Part shown: positions 52,327 to 61,925 of the stretch, in pieces
How the letters are laid out: each line of letters begins with the position of its first letter
How positions within the stretch are numbered: position 1 is the first letter of the stretch
Assembly: GCF_000960995.1 (NCBI RefSeq)
Contig: NZ_CP009434.1
Span: forward strand, 2,756,415 to 2,820,414
Direction: 5' to 3'
Length of the DNA stretch: 64,000 nucleotides
Source of the DNA: Burkholderia glumae LMG 2196 = ATCC 33617
GTDB taxonomy: Bacteria; Pseudomonadota; Gammaproteobacteria; Burkholderiales; Burkholderiaceae
Program-made: the position numbers and the translations under genes
Notes under the pieces: model-generated
What the model saw: only the letters and a program-made list of their open reading frames with translations
What the model was told of the DNA's origin: nothing
The model's database searches: none

Positions 52327-53589
52327 TCAGGCGCCCGAACGGCCGCCGTACACCGGGAACTGCCGGGTCAGCTCGGCCACCTGCGCGCGCACGCGCTCCA
52401 GCGTGGCCGCGTCCTCCGGATTGTCCAGCACGTCCGCGATCAGGTTGCCCACGATCTCCGCCTCCTTCGTGCCGAACCCGCGCGTCGTCATCGCCGGCGA
52501 GCCCAGACGAATCCCGCTCGTCACGAACGGCTTCTCCGGGTCGTTCGGGATCGCGTTCTTGTTCACCGTGATGTGCGCCGCGCCCAGCGCCGCTTCCGCC
52601 GCCTTGCCCGTGATCTTCTTCGCCTGCAGGTCCACCAGCATCACGTGGCTTTCCGTGCGCCCGGACACGATCCGCAGCCCGCGCTTGACCAGCGTCTGCG
52701 CCAGCACCCGCGCGTTCTCCACCACCTGCTGCTGGTACGCCTTGAATTCCGCCGAGCCCGCTTCCTTGAACGCCACCGCCTTCGCCGCGATCACGTGCAT
52801 CAGCGGGCCGCCCTGAATCCCGGGGAAAATCGCCGAGTTGATCGGCTTCTCGTACTCCGACTTCATCAGAATCACGCCGCCGCGCGGCCCGCGCAGGCTC
52901 TTGTGCGTGGTCGTCGTCACGAAGTCCGCGTGCGGCACCGGGTTCGGATACACCCCAGCCGCGATCAGCCCCGCGTAGTGCGCCATGTCCACCATCAGGT
53001 ACGCGCCCACCGACTTCGCGATCTTCGCCAGGCGCTCGAAGTCGATCTTCAGCGCGAATGCCGAGGCCCCCGCCACGATCATCTTCGGCTTGTGCTCCTG
53101 CGCGAGCCGATCGGCCGCCTCGTAGTCGATGTCCTCGCTTTCGTCCAGGCCGTAGCTCACCACGTTGAACCACTTGCCCGACATGTTCACCGGCGAGCCG
53201 TGCGTGAGGTGCCCGCCGTGCGCCAGGCTCATGCCCATGATCGTGTCGCCCGGCTTGAGCATCGCGAAGAACACGCCCTGGTTGGCCTGCGAGCCCGAGT
53301 TCGGCTGCACGTTGGCCGCTTGCGCGCCGAACAGCGCCTTGACCCGGTCGATCGCCAGTTGCTCGACCACGTCCACGTATTCGCAGCCGCCGTAGTAGCG
53401 CTTGCCGGGATAGCCCTCGGCATACTTGTTGGTCAGCTGCGAGCCCTGCGCGGCCATCACCGCCGGGCTCGTGTAGTTCTCGGAGGCGATCAGCTCGATG
53501 TGATCTTCCTGGCGCTGGTTCTCCTGCTGGATCGCCTGCCAGAGGTCAGGATCGACTGCTTCGATGGTGCTGGTGGAATAGTTGAACAT
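52327..53589 (-). CDS. glyA: Serine hydroxymethyltransferase
   Basis: 420-aa PLP enzyme interconverting serine and glycine with tetrahydrofolate. SHMT blocks: HIELIASENYTSPAVMAAQG, LTNKYAEGYPGKRYYGGCEY, MAHYAGLIAAGVYPNPV and PLP Lys K230 in TTTTHKSLRGPRGG. The start at 53589 (MFNYSTS) matches the family; in-frame ATG 53610 and TTG 53613 lie upstream. The N-terminus differs from the housekeeping Burkholderia GlyA I remember, so this may be a second copy; that is from memory, not from the window. No glycine-cleavage genes nearby. Confidence 0.93.
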   Translation of the reverse strand: MFNYSTSTIEAVDPDLWQAIQQENQRQEDHIELIASENYTSPAVMAAQGSQLTNKYAEGYPGKRYYGGCEYVDVVEQLAIDRVKALFGAQAANVQPNSGSQANQGVFFAMLKPGDTIMGMSLAHGGHLTHGSPVNMSGKWFNVVSYGLDESEDIDYEAADRLAQEHKPKMIVAGASAFALKIDFERLAKIAKSVGAYLMVDMAHYAGLIAAGVYPNPVPHADFVTTTTHKSLRGPRGGVILMKSEYEKPINSAIFPGIQGGPLMHVIAAKAVAFKEAGSAEFKAYQQQVVENARVLAQTLVKRGLRIVSGRTESHVMLVDLQAKKITGKAAEAALGAAHITVNKNAIPNDPEKPFVTSGIRLGSPAMTTRGFGTKEAEIVGNLIADVLDNPEDAATLERVRAQVAELTRQFPVYGGRSGA

Positions 53590-53919
53590 GATTTTCCCGA
53601 CGTCCGTCATCAAAAAACCTACCCTGCGCCGCGCGCGGCGGCCCCCGGCGCTTCGAACCGATTGCCTGATACGTGGCAGCGCTATTCAACCGGAAGCCCC
53701 GGCCGCCATCTAGAAGAATTGCGACAACGCGATGGGACGGAATCGGCGCGCGGCCGGCGCCGTGCCGGCGATGTCGCATGACGACAGGTCGGTGACGCGT
53801 GGCAAATAGTGGCTGCCGCGCGATCAGCGACGGCTGCGCCGAATACGGGTCCGGCTGCGCCGTCAGCTACGCGGCTCATTAGGCGGCCCACGCGGCGCAC
53901 CGCTAGGCCGGCCCGCGGC
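53590..53919. other. 330-bp gap
   Basis: Upstream of glyA and downstream of the xdhC-type gene, both on the minus strand. Probably carries the glyA promoter. No clear hairpin, riboswitch or gene was seen. Confidence 0.45.
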
Positions 53920-54918
53920 TCAGCCCGATGCGCCGGCCTTCGCGACCGCGACGTTCATGGCGTGCGCGATCGCGACGCCGTTCTTGAGCGCCGTGACCTC
54001 GGCGAGGATCGACAGCGCGATCTCGGGCGGCGTGCGGCTGCCGATGTGCAGCCCGGCCGGGCCGTGCAGCCGCGCGAGCTGCGCCGCGTCGAGATCGAAC
54101 TCGGCCAGCCGCTCGCGGCGCGCGGCATTGTTGCGCCGCGAGCCGAGCGCACCGACGTAGAACGCGGGCGTCTTCAACGCTTCCATCAGCGCGAGGTCGT
54201 CGAGCTTCGGGTCGTGGGTAAGCGCGATCACGCACGAGCGCGCGTCGAGCCGCATCGCCAGCACCGTGTCGTCGGGCATGGTGCGCACCAGGCGCGTGCC
54301 CGGCACGTTCCAGGCGCCGGGCTGCTCCTCGCGCGGGTCGCACACCGTCACCTGATAGTCGAGCCCGGTCGCGATCTCGCACAGGTAGCGCGACAGTTGC
54401 CCGGCGCCGATCACCAGCATCCGGTAGCGCGGGCCGTGCACGGTGCGCAGGCGCGCGCCGTCGAAGCTGACGCCGTCGGCCGCCGGCACGTCATGCTCGA
54501 GCGTGGCCGCCCCGCTGGCGAGCGTGAGCGTGCGCGCCACCAGACGCCCCGCATCGATCGCCTCGCACAGCGCCGCGATGCCGCTCGCGGCGCTGAGCGG
54601 CTCGAGCACCAGCTCGAGCGTGCCGCCGCACGGCAGGCCGAAGCGGTGCGCCTCGTCGGCGCTGACGCCGTAGCGGATCGTCTCGGGCCGCGCGTCCGGC
54701 GCGATGCCGGCCGCGCGCACGCGCGCGATCAGGTCGTCCTCGATGCAGCCGCCCGATACCGAGCCGACCGCGCGCCCGTCGTCGCGCAGCGCGAGCAGCG
54801 CCCCCACCGGCCGCGGCGACGATCCCCAGGTGCGCACCACGGTGGCCAGCAGCACGTGCCGCCCGGCCGCCAGCCAGCGCGCGCTGGTGCGCAGCACGTC
54901 GAGATCGACGCTGTCCAT
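53920..54918 (-). CDS. XdhC-family molybdenum cofactor maturation protein
   Basis: 332-aa XdhC/CoxI-family protein, which binds and sulfurates the molybdenum cofactor before insertion into xanthine-oxidase-type enzymes. N-terminal half ATVVRTWGSSPRPVGALLAL and GSVSGGCIEDDLI, then a Rossmann-like half MLVIGAGQLSRYL and the C-terminal HIGSRTPPEIALSILAEVTAL. Its start overlaps the cytochrome stop (TGATG), placing it last in the iorAB-type operon. Cytoplasmic chaperone. Confidence 0.87.
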   Translation of the reverse strand: MDSVDLDVLRTSARWLAAGRHVLLATVVRTWGSSPRPVGALLALRDDGRAVGSVSGGCIEDDLIARVRAAGIAPDARPETIRYGVSADEAHRFGLPCGGTLELVLEPLSAASGIAALCEAIDAGRLVARTLTLASGAATLEHDVPAADGVSFDGARLRTVHGPRYRMLVIGAGQLSRYLCEIATGLDYQVTVCDPREEQPGAWNVPGTRLVRTMPDDTVLAMRLDARSCVIALTHDPKLDDLALMEALKTPAFYVGALGSRRNNAARRERLAEFDLDAAQLARLHGPAGLHIGSRTPPEIALSILAEVTALKNGVAIAHAMNVAVAKAGASG

Positions 54919-56219
54919 CAGCGGGCCGCCGCCGTGGCGCGGCGCAGCTTCGCGACCTCGTCGGGGCTCACCGCCGGCGCACCGTTGTTCCAGCCTGCGC
55001 GCACGAACGTCAGCACGTCGGCGATCTGGCGGTCGGTCAGCACCTCGGCGAACTTCGGCATCGGATAGGCCGCCGGCACGCCCGCGATCACGAGATCGGC
55101 GCTGCCGTTCAGCGTCACGTTGATCAGCGAGGCCGGGTTCGCCTCCAGCAGGTTCGGGTTGCCGGCGAGCGGCGCGAGCAGCGGTGCGAACGCGCGGCCG
55201 TCGGTGCCGTGGCAGTGCATGCAGTACGCGGCGTAGACGGCCGCGCCCGGATCGCCCGCCGGACGCGCGAGCGCGGCCATGGTGCGCTGCGGATCGTAGC
55301 GGTATGGCGGCGCGCCGGTGCCGCCCGCGGCCGGCAGCGACTTCAGGTAGCGCGCGATCGCGGTCAGGTCCTCGCCGCTCAGATACTGCGTGCTGTGGTT
55401 CACCACGTCGGTCATCGAGCCGAACGCGCTGGCATGCGCGTTCGCGCCGGTCTTCAGGAACTGCGCCAGCTCGGCCTCGCTCCAGCGGCCGAGCCCGGTA
55501 TTGGCCTCGCCGGTCAGGTTCGAGGCGAACCAGTTGTCGAGCAGGCCGCCTGTCAGGAACGCACGGCCGCCCTCGTCGAGCGCCTGCTCCTGGAAGCCGG
55601 CGCCGCGCGGCGTATGGCAGGCGCCGCAATGGCCGAGCCCCTGCACGAGGTAGGCCCCGCGATTCCAGACCGGATCGCGGCCGGCCTTGGCCTGATAGCG
55701 CGTGCCGTCGAGGAACACCAGGTTCCAGAGCTTGAGCGGCCAGCGCTGGTTGAGCGGCCAGCGGATCTCGCTCTCGCGGTTGGCCTGCGCGACGGGCGCC
55801 ACGCCGTGCATGAAGTAGGCGTACATCGCGTGCACGTCGTCGTCGCCGACCTTCGCATACGACGGGTACGGCATTGCCGGATAGAGGTTGTGGCCGTCCT
55901 TGGCCACGCCCTCGCGCAGCGCGCGCGCGAAATCGGCCTCGCTGTAGCCACCGATGCCGGTGGCCGCGTCCGGCGTGATGTTGGTCGTGTAGATCGCGCC
56001 CAGCGGCGTGGCCATCTTCAGCCCGCCCGCGAACGGCTTGCCCCTCGGCGCCGTATGGCAGGCGCTGCAATCGCCCGCGCGTGCCAGATATTCGCCGCGC
56101 GCGAGCAGCGCCGTGTCGTTGCTGCCGTCGGCCGCCGCATGGGCGCCCGGCGCCGCGAACGCGGCACCGGCCAGTGCGGCCGCACCGCATGCCCGGCGCA
56201 GCCGGTTCGGAATCGTCAT
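54918..56219 (-). CDS. Triheme membrane-linked cytochrome c
   Basis: 433-aa exported cytochrome with three heme sites: CSACH (C51), CGACH and CMHCH, each with a distal Met-containing segment (LKMATPLG, TGGLLDNW area, PMPKFAEVL). Signal peptide over the first 30 residues (ACGAAALAGAAFAAPGAHA). The start at 56219 is preceded by GGGAGG; an ATG at 56234 overlapping the previous stop is possible. Such cytochromes accept electrons from IorAB-type or alcohol dehydrogenases and pass them to the oxidase. Periplasmic. Confidence 0.88.
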   Translation of the reverse strand: MTIPNRLRRACGAAALAGAAFAAPGAHAAADGSNDTALLARGEYLARAGDCSACHTAPRGKPFAGGLKMATPLGAIYTTNITPDAATGIGGYSEADFARALREGVAKDGHNLYPAMPYPSYAKVGDDDVHAMYAYFMHGVAPVAQANRESEIRWPLNQRWPLKLWNLVFLDGTRYQAKAGRDPVWNRGAYLVQGLGHCGACHTPRGAGFQEQALDEGGRAFLTGGLLDNWFASNLTGEANTGLGRWSEAELAQFLKTGANAHASAFGSMTDVVNHSTQYLSGEDLTAIARYLKSLPAAGGTGAPPYRYDPQRTMAALARPAGDPGAAVYAAYCMHCHGTDGRAFAPLLAPLAGNPNLLEANPASLINVTLNGSADLVIAGVPAAYPMPKFAEVLTDRQIADVLTFVRAGWNNGAPAVSPDEVAKLRRATAAAR

Positions 56220-56230
56220 CGCCGCCTCCC

Positions 56231-58471
56231 TCATGCCGTTTTCAGTTGATCGCCGACCGGCAGCCGGTAAAGGCGCTTGCCCGTGGCCGCATGGATCGCG
56301 TTGGCCAGCGCCGCCGCGATCGCCGAGGTGCCCGGCTCGCCGATGCCGCCCGGCGCCTGCGCGCTCTTGACGATATGCACGTCGATCTTCGGCGTCTGGT
56401 TGATGCGCAGCATCCGGTAGTCGGTGAAGTTGCTCTGCTCGACTCGCCCGTCCCGGATCGTGATCTCGCCGTACAGGGCGGCGGTGATGCCGAACACGAT
56501 GCCGCCCTGGATCTGCGCCTCGACCGTGTCGGGATTCACGACCATGCCGCAATCGACCGCGCAGACCACGCGCTCGACGACGACCTCGCCGTCGGCCACC
56601 GCCACGTCCGCGATCATGCTGAAGAAGCTGCCGAACGCGTGCAGCACCGACACGCCGCGGCCGCGCCCGGCGGGCACCGCCTGCCCCCAGCCGGCCGCCC
56701 GCGCGACCACGTCGAGCACGTCGCGCGCGCGCGGCGTGCGGCCCAGCAGCGAGCGCCGGTAGGCGACCGGGTCGGCCTTCGCGCGCACCGCCAGCTCGTC
56801 GATGAAGCTCTCCACCACGAATGCGCCGCGCGTCGGGCCGACGCCGCGCCAGAACGCGGTCGGCACGTGGCGCGGCTCCTGGCGCACGTATTCGATGCGC
56901 TGGTTCGGGATCTCGTAGGGCAGATCGGCGGCCACCTCCACCGCGTCGCTGTCCACGCCGTTCTTCACCGCGCCGGGCGCGAAGCGCGCCATGATCGAGG
57001 AGCCGGCGATGCGGTGCTGCCACGCCACCGGCTTGCCGTTGGCATCGACGCCGGCCGAGATCCGGTCGTAGTAATACGGCCGGTACATGTCGTGACGGAT
57101 GTCCTCCTCGCGCGTCCAGACCACCTTGACGGGCGCGTCCACCTGTTTGCCGACCTTCAGCGCCTGCGCGATCATGTCGGTCTCCAGCCGCCGCCCGAAG
57201 CCGCCGCCGAGCAGGTGATTGTGCAGCACGACGCGGCTCTCGTCGAAGCCGGTCACGCGCTTCGCGGCCTCGATGGCGAAGCCCGGCACCTGCGTGCCGA
57301 CCCAGATCTCGCAGCCGTCGCCGCGCACGTGCACCGTGCAGTTGACCGGCTCCATCGTGGCGTGCGCGAGGAACGGCTGCTGATAGACCGACTCGACGCG
57401 CGCGCTGGCCGCGCCGAGCGCCTTGGCCACGTCGCCGTCGTTGCGCGCGACGGCGCCGGGGCGCTCGGCCGCGCGCGCGAGGTCGCCGACGATGTCGTCC
57501 ATCGAGACGTGGGCGCCAGCGCCTTCGTGCCACGTGATCACGAGCGCCGCGGCGCCGCGCTTGGCGGCCCAGGTGTGCTCGCCCACCACCGCCACCGCGT
57601 TGTCGACGCGCACCACCTGGCGCACGCCCGGCACGCGCTTGGCCGCGCTGTCGTCGACGCTGGCGACGGTGCCGCCGAACACCGGGCTGTTGACGATCGC
57701 GGCATACAGCATGCCCGGCAGCCGCACGTCGAGCCCGAAGCGCGCGGTGCCGTCCACCTTCTCGGGCGAATCGAGCCGCTTCACCGGCTTGCCGATCAGC
57801 GTGAACGCCTCGGGCTTCTTCAGCGCAACCTCGGCCGGCACCGGCAGCTTCGCGGCGGCGTCGACGAGCGAGCCGTAGGCCGCGCGCCGGCCGCTCGGCG
57901 CATGCAGCACCTCGCCGTTGGCCGCGCGGCACGATGCCGGATCGACGTTCCATTGCTGCGCGGCGGCGGCCACCAGCAGCGTGCGCGCGGTGGCGCCGGC
58001 GCGGCGCATCGGCTCCCAGGCATAGCGGATCGACGTCGAGCCGCCGGTCAGCTGGCCGCCGCCCAGCAGCGGGTCGCCGTAGCGCTTCGCGTCGGCCGGC
58101 GCATGGTCGAGCACCACGCTGTCGAGCGGCACCTCGAGCTCCTCGGCGATCAGCATCGGGATCGACGTATAGACGCCCTGCCCCATCTCGACCTTCGGCA
58201 TCACCAGCGTGACCTGCCCCGCGCGATCGATGCGCACGAACGCGTTCGGGGCAAAGAGCCCGGCCGGCGCCTGGTCGGGGGCGTCACCGCCGATCACCGA
58301 CGGGCGCGTCGCCCCGCCTGCCGCCGGCACCGCGAAACCGAGCAGCAGGCCGCCGCCGGCCGCCGCGCCGAGCGTGAAGCCGGCCTGCAGGAAATGGCGC
58401 CGCGAGATGCCCGTCGCGTCGCCGCCGGCCGCGCGCGCGGCGCGGCTCGCTTCGATGATTCCCGAGGACAT
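56231..58471 (-). CDS. Molybdopterin-binding large subunit, IorB type
   Basis: 746-aa large subunit of an isoquinoline-1-oxidoreductase/aldehyde-dehydrogenase-type molybdenum hydroxylase. A Tat signal (SRRHFLQAGF, about 23-32) indicates folded export to the periplasm with cofactor. Molybdopterin blocks: VEMGQGVYTSIPMLIAEEL, GGGFGRRLETD, RGVGPTRGAFVVESFIDE and the catalytic Glu in GGIGEPGTSA near the C-terminus. Follows the 2Fe-2S subunit by 2 bases. Possible substrates are N-heteroaromatics or aldehydes; not decidable from sequence alone. Confidence 0.88.
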   Translation of the reverse strand: MSSGIIEASRAARAAGGDATGISRRHFLQAGFTLGAAAGGGLLLGFAVPAAGGATRPSVIGGDAPDQAPAGLFAPNAFVRIDRAGQVTLVMPKVEMGQGVYTSIPMLIAEELEVPLDSVVLDHAPADAKRYGDPLLGGGQLTGGSTSIRYAWEPMRRAGATARTLLVAAAAQQWNVDPASCRAANGEVLHAPSGRRAAYGSLVDAAAKLPVPAEVALKKPEAFTLIGKPVKRLDSPEKVDGTARFGLDVRLPGMLYAAIVNSPVFGGTVASVDDSAAKRVPGVRQVVRVDNAVAVVGEHTWAAKRGAAALVITWHEGAGAHVSMDDIVGDLARAAERPGAVARNDGDVAKALGAASARVESVYQQPFLAHATMEPVNCTVHVRGDGCEIWVGTQVPGFAIEAAKRVTGFDESRVVLHNHLLGGGFGRRLETDMIAQALKVGKQVDAPVKVVWTREEDIRHDMYRPYYYDRISAGVDANGKPVAWQHRIAGSSIMARFAPGAVKNGVDSDAVEVAADLPYEIPNQRIEYVRQEPRHVPTAFWRGVGPTRGAFVVESFIDELAVRAKADPVAYRRSLLGRTPRARDVLDVVARAAGWGQAVPAGRGRGVSVLHAFGSFFSMIADVAVADGEVVVERVVCAVDCGMVVNPDTVEAQIQGGIVFGITAALYGEITIRDGRVEQSNFTDYRMLRINQTPKIDVHIVKSAQAPGGIGEPGTSAIAAALANAIHAATGKRLYRLPVGDQLKTA

Positions 58472-58473
58472 GG

Positions 58474-58929
<456 letters not shown>

Positions 58930-59809
58930 CGGAAGCTCCCGGTTTGGTGGGGGAAGGGTTGGAGCGTGTCGCGGCAAGGCTTGGAGCGGATCGACGGCGA
59001 AGGGCGCGAGATCGACGCCTTGCTTGGCCAGAGCGGGCACGCGCTGTGCGAGTGCGGGGCCGATCGTGACGGTCGGATCGCGCTCGCGGTAGCGTGCCGG
59101 CGGGACTCGGTGAACGAGATCGCGCGCGAGACCCGCGGCGTCCTCACGCAGGCTGCCCGAGCGGCCTTCGTGAAACCGCCTGTCTCGACCGCCTTCACGA
59201 ACCGGCGTGGGTTCTCGCGCGTAGGCATGCGTCGTCGCTCCGGAAAGGCAACCGGCGCAGCGGGCCGGCAATGTCGCGTGGGGTGCGCGACCAGAGGGCG
59301 CATCATCGCACAGACATTGGTGAACGGTCTTCACAAGAGCATGCCGACACCGCGCCTTTCTTGCGGCGAAAATATTGAGTGACAAGACAGTCCTCGCTAT
59401 GCGGTGCTATATTTTTTTTGCTATAGCGACGTTTTTCATTGCCGCGCATGCTCCGTCGACAAGGGCAAATCGTTGCGCGCGCATCGATTCTGCCGCCGCC
59501 TTGCCGGCATCGAATCGATAACGGTCTGCAGGGATTCAGGGCGAATCACGGCGGTCGAGGCGCTTTTGCACGGCAAGACGCGTTCGCGCGGCCTCGTCTA
59601 TATTGGCAATCGCCGGGTGCTTACATCGTGGTCCTGCCCGGCCACGGCGCGGCCTGGCTGCGTGCGCCGTGTCGTTGCAGGGACCTTCGGAACCTGAGAG
59701 CCGGCATCGCCCTACCTCGTCCGGCTGCAGCAGCCGGGCGCGTCGCGCCGTCGGTGTCGTCCCTGCGCCTCGCATCGCATCCCGTCTTCTCCGGAAAAAG
59801 GACCATTCC
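58930..59809. other. 880-bp gap with a LysR fragment and an A/T-rich segment
   Basis: Upstream of the IorA-type gene. Holds the decayed LysR fragment listed separately. 59360-59450 is strongly A/T-biased (GCTATATTTTTTTTGCTATAG, 59406 onward) and may be a promoter. An open frame at 59404-59697 lacks a ribosome site and known domain, so it is not annotated as a gene. Confidence 0.5.
59106..59228 (-). pseudogene. Decayed LysR helix-turn-helix fragment
   Basis: Minus-strand frame reads RRFVKAVETGGFTKAARAA then VRTPRVSRAI, the N-terminal helix-turn-helix pattern of LysR regulators (F-V-x-V-V-E-x-G-S-F-T-x-A-A ... S-V-S-R-A-I), starting at an ATG (59228). After about 40 residues the similarity stops and the frame runs into the IorA-type gene region without an effector domain. 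Probably the remnant of a regulator that once controlled this operon. Confidence 0.55.
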
Positions 59810-60253
59810 ATGACGCCCTACCGCCCGAGATATCGATCGCGGCTCGCCACGGCGATCTTCGATCTGCTCAATCCCATCCCTTATGGCCTGTTCGTCGGCA
59901 CCCTGATCTTCGACGTCCTCTATGCGAACACCGCGAACATCCTCTGGGCCAAGGGCGCCGCGTGGCAAGTCAGTATCGGGCTGGTCATCGCGATCGTTCC
60001 ACGCCTGCTCAATCTCGGCCACGTCTGGCTGCCGTCGTCGCGCCCCGCGCCGCGCGGCGAGCGCCTCGATTTCTGGCTGAACCTGGCGGGCATCGCCGCC
60101 GCCATCGCCAACGCCTTCGTCCACAGTCGCGACGCCTATGCGATCGTGCCGGAGAACGTGATCCTGTCGCTCATTACGGTCGTGCTGCTCGGTCTTGCGC
60201 AACTGAGGCTTGCGCTCGACAAGTTCGCGATGCAGGAGGTCGGCCATGAATAA
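59810..60253 (+). CDS. DUF2231-like small membrane protein
   Basis: 147-aa inner-membrane protein with four hydrophobic segments (about 16-36, 50-68, 86-104, 117-136). The start LNPIPYGLFVGTLIFDVLY resembles DUF2231 proteins, often found beside PQQ- or heme-containing dehydrogenases. Its stop overlaps the next gene by 8 bases, so the pair is co-translated. It may anchor or supply electrons from the lipoprotein dehydrogenase to the membrane; this is inference. Confidence 0.72.
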   Translation: MTPYRPRYRSRLATAIFDLLNPIPYGLFVGTLIFDVLYANTANILWAKGAAWQVSIGLVIAIVPRLLNLGHVWLPSSRPAPRGERLDFWLNLAGIAAAIANAFVHSRDAYAIVPENVILSLITVVLLGLAQLRLALDKFAMQEVGHE

Positions 60254-61562
60254 GCGTCTTGGAGGTACCGCCGCACTCGGGCTCGCCGCAGCCGTGCTGT
60301 TCGGCGCGTGCAGCGAGAAGGCCAGATACGATGCCGAGCATCAGTCCGGCGCGAATCCGCCGCTGCCCGGTGCGCAGCATTTCATGGTGCCGCCGATCCA
60401 GGTGCCGAAAGGCGTCGGCTGGCAGGACGGGCAGACACCGAAGGTGGCGGCCGGGCTCGCCATCGAGAAGATCGCGGGGGGACTCAAGCATCCGCGGCAG
60501 GTCTACGTGCTGCCGAATCAGGACATCCTCGTGGTCGAGGCGAGCAGCCCGGAAACGGAGCCGGTGACCACGCCGAAGCAGCTGATCGCCGGCATGGTGA
60601 CGAGCCGCGCCGGCAAGGACGCGCCGGGCGGCAACCGGATCACGCTGCTGCGCCGCAAGGCCGGCGGCAGCGGGTGGGACCAGTACCGGTTCATCGAAGG
60701 GCTGCACTCGCCGTTCGGCGTGCAACTGATCGGCGACACGCTCTATGTCGCCGATACCGATGCACTGCTGAAGTTTCCCTACACGCCCGGCCAGACGAAG
60801 ATCGCCACGCCCGGCGTCGAACTGGCCGATCTGCCGAGCACCATCAACCACCACTGGACCAAAGCGCTGCTGGCAAGCCCCGACGGCAAGACGCTCTACG
60901 TCGGTGTCGGCTCGAACAGCAACGTCGGGGAAAACGGCCTCGACGTGGAATATCGGCGCGCGGTGGTGCTCGCGGTCGATGTGGCCAGCGGCGCGAGCCG
61001 CGTGTTCGCCTCGGGCATCCGCAATCCGACCGGGCTGCAGTGGGAGCCGAACACGGGCAGGCTCTGGACCATTGCAAACGAGCGCGACGAAATCGGCGCG
61101 GACCTGGTGCCGGATTATCTGACGTCCGTGCAGGAGGGCGGCTTCTACGGCTGGCCATACAGCTATTACGGACAGCATGTCGATTCACGCGTGATGCCGC
61201 AGCGGCCAGATCTGGTAGCGAAGGCGATCAGCCCCGACTATGCGATCGGCTCGCACGTGGCGCCGCTAGGCCTGTGGTTCTACACCGGCCACAATCTGCC
61301 GGCCGAGTACCACGGCGGAGCCTTCATCGGCGAGCACGGTAGCTGGGACCGGTCGCCGTTGAGCGGCTATGCGGTGGTCTACGTGCCGTTCGAGAACGGC
61401 AAGCCGACCGGCGCGCCGAAACCGGTGGTGACCGGCTTTCTCTCCGACGACGAAAAGCAGCTGCATGGCGCCCCGGTCGGGATCACGCAGGACGGCGACG
61501 GCGGGTTGATCATCGCCGACGATGTGGGCAATGCGGTATGGAGGGTGACGAAGGCGAGGTAG
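60246..61562 (+). CDS. PQQ-type sugar dehydrogenase lipoprotein (sorbosone dehydrogenase-like)
   Basis: 438-aa exported six-bladed beta-propeller of the glucose/sorbosone dehydrogenase family. Lipoprotein signal with Cys at residue 22 (LFGACSEK). Family blocks GLKHPRQVYVLPNQDILVVE, LHSPFGVQLIGDTLYVADTD, FASGIRNPTGLQWEPNTG, NERDEIGADLVPDYLT and the late GEHGSWDRSPLSGY. Oxidises a sugar or aldose-type substrate in the periplasm, probably with PQQ; no pqq genes are nearby. Second gene of a two-gene operon, followed by the rRNA operon terminator in opposite orientation. Confidence 0.83.
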   Translation: MNKRLGGTAALGLAAAVLFGACSEKARYDAEHQSGANPPLPGAQHFMVPPIQVPKGVGWQDGQTPKVAAGLAIEKIAGGLKHPRQVYVLPNQDILVVEASSPETEPVTTPKQLIAGMVTSRAGKDAPGGNRITLLRRKAGGSGWDQYRFIEGLHSPFGVQLIGDTLYVADTDALLKFPYTPGQTKIATPGVELADLPSTINHHWTKALLASPDGKTLYVGVGSNSNVGENGLDVEYRRAVVLAVDVASGASRVFASGIRNPTGLQWEPNTGRLWTIANERDEIGADLVPDYLTSVQEGGFYGWPYSYYGQHVDSRVMPQRPDLVAKAISPDYAIGSHVAPLGLWFYTGHNLPAEYHGGAFIGEHGSWDRSPLSGYAVVYVPFENGKPTGAPKPVVTGFLSDDEKQLHGAPVGITQDGDGGLIIADDVGNAVWRVTKAR

Positions 61563-61629
61563 ACGAGCAGCCTGGCCGATGGCCCGGCTGCTTTGCCGCG
61601 TGAAGCGGATTTTTGCGCGATAAAAGACA

Positions 61630-61659
61630 AAACCCCCACTGCGTTGGCAGCGGGGGTTT
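61630..61659 (-). terminator. rRNA operon terminator
   Basis: Hairpin AAACCCCCACTGC / GCAGCGGGGGTTT with loop GTTG and one mismatch; on the minus strand it is followed by a T-rich TTTGTCTTTTATC. Directly downstream of 5S rRNA, and also able to stop transcripts from the dehydrogenase gene. Confidence 0.85.
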
Positions 61660-61670
61660 CGAAGGAGGAA

Positions 61671-61785
61671 GCCTGACGATTACCTACTTTCACACGGGCA
61701 ATCCGCACTATCATCGGCGTAGAGTCGTTTCACGGTCCTGTTCGGGATGGGAAGGGGTGGGACCGACTCGCTATGGTCATCAGGC
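61671..61785 (-). rRNA. rrf: 5S ribosomal RNA
   Basis: Minus-strand sequence runs from GCCTGATGACCATAGCGAG to GTAATCGTCAGGC, with the conserved CCCATCCCGAACAGG near the middle and complementary ends forming helix I. About 115 bases, last RNA of the rrn operon. Ends set by eye, within a few bases. Confidence 0.95.
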
Positions 61786-61925
61786 TAAAGGGGTTGTCAC
61801 GTCGCGACAGCGCGCCATGACCAATCTCGAAGAAGTAGTAGGGGTTGTGCTTGTACACCGGCACATTGCTCACTCAACCGCTGTTCGTCGACCTGTTGGT
61901 TCGACATGAAACAGACCGGTTATAG
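61786..61925 (-). other. 23S-5S intergenic spacer
   Basis: 140-base transcribed spacer of the rrn operon. It contains no tRNA that I can see; lower G+C than chromosomal genes here. Probably carries processing stems for both RNAs. Confidence 0.7.

Noticed and set aside
59404..59697. 97-codon plus-strand frame in the gap before the DUF2231-like gene
   Set aside because: No ribosome site, no recognised domain and mixed composition; probably chance.
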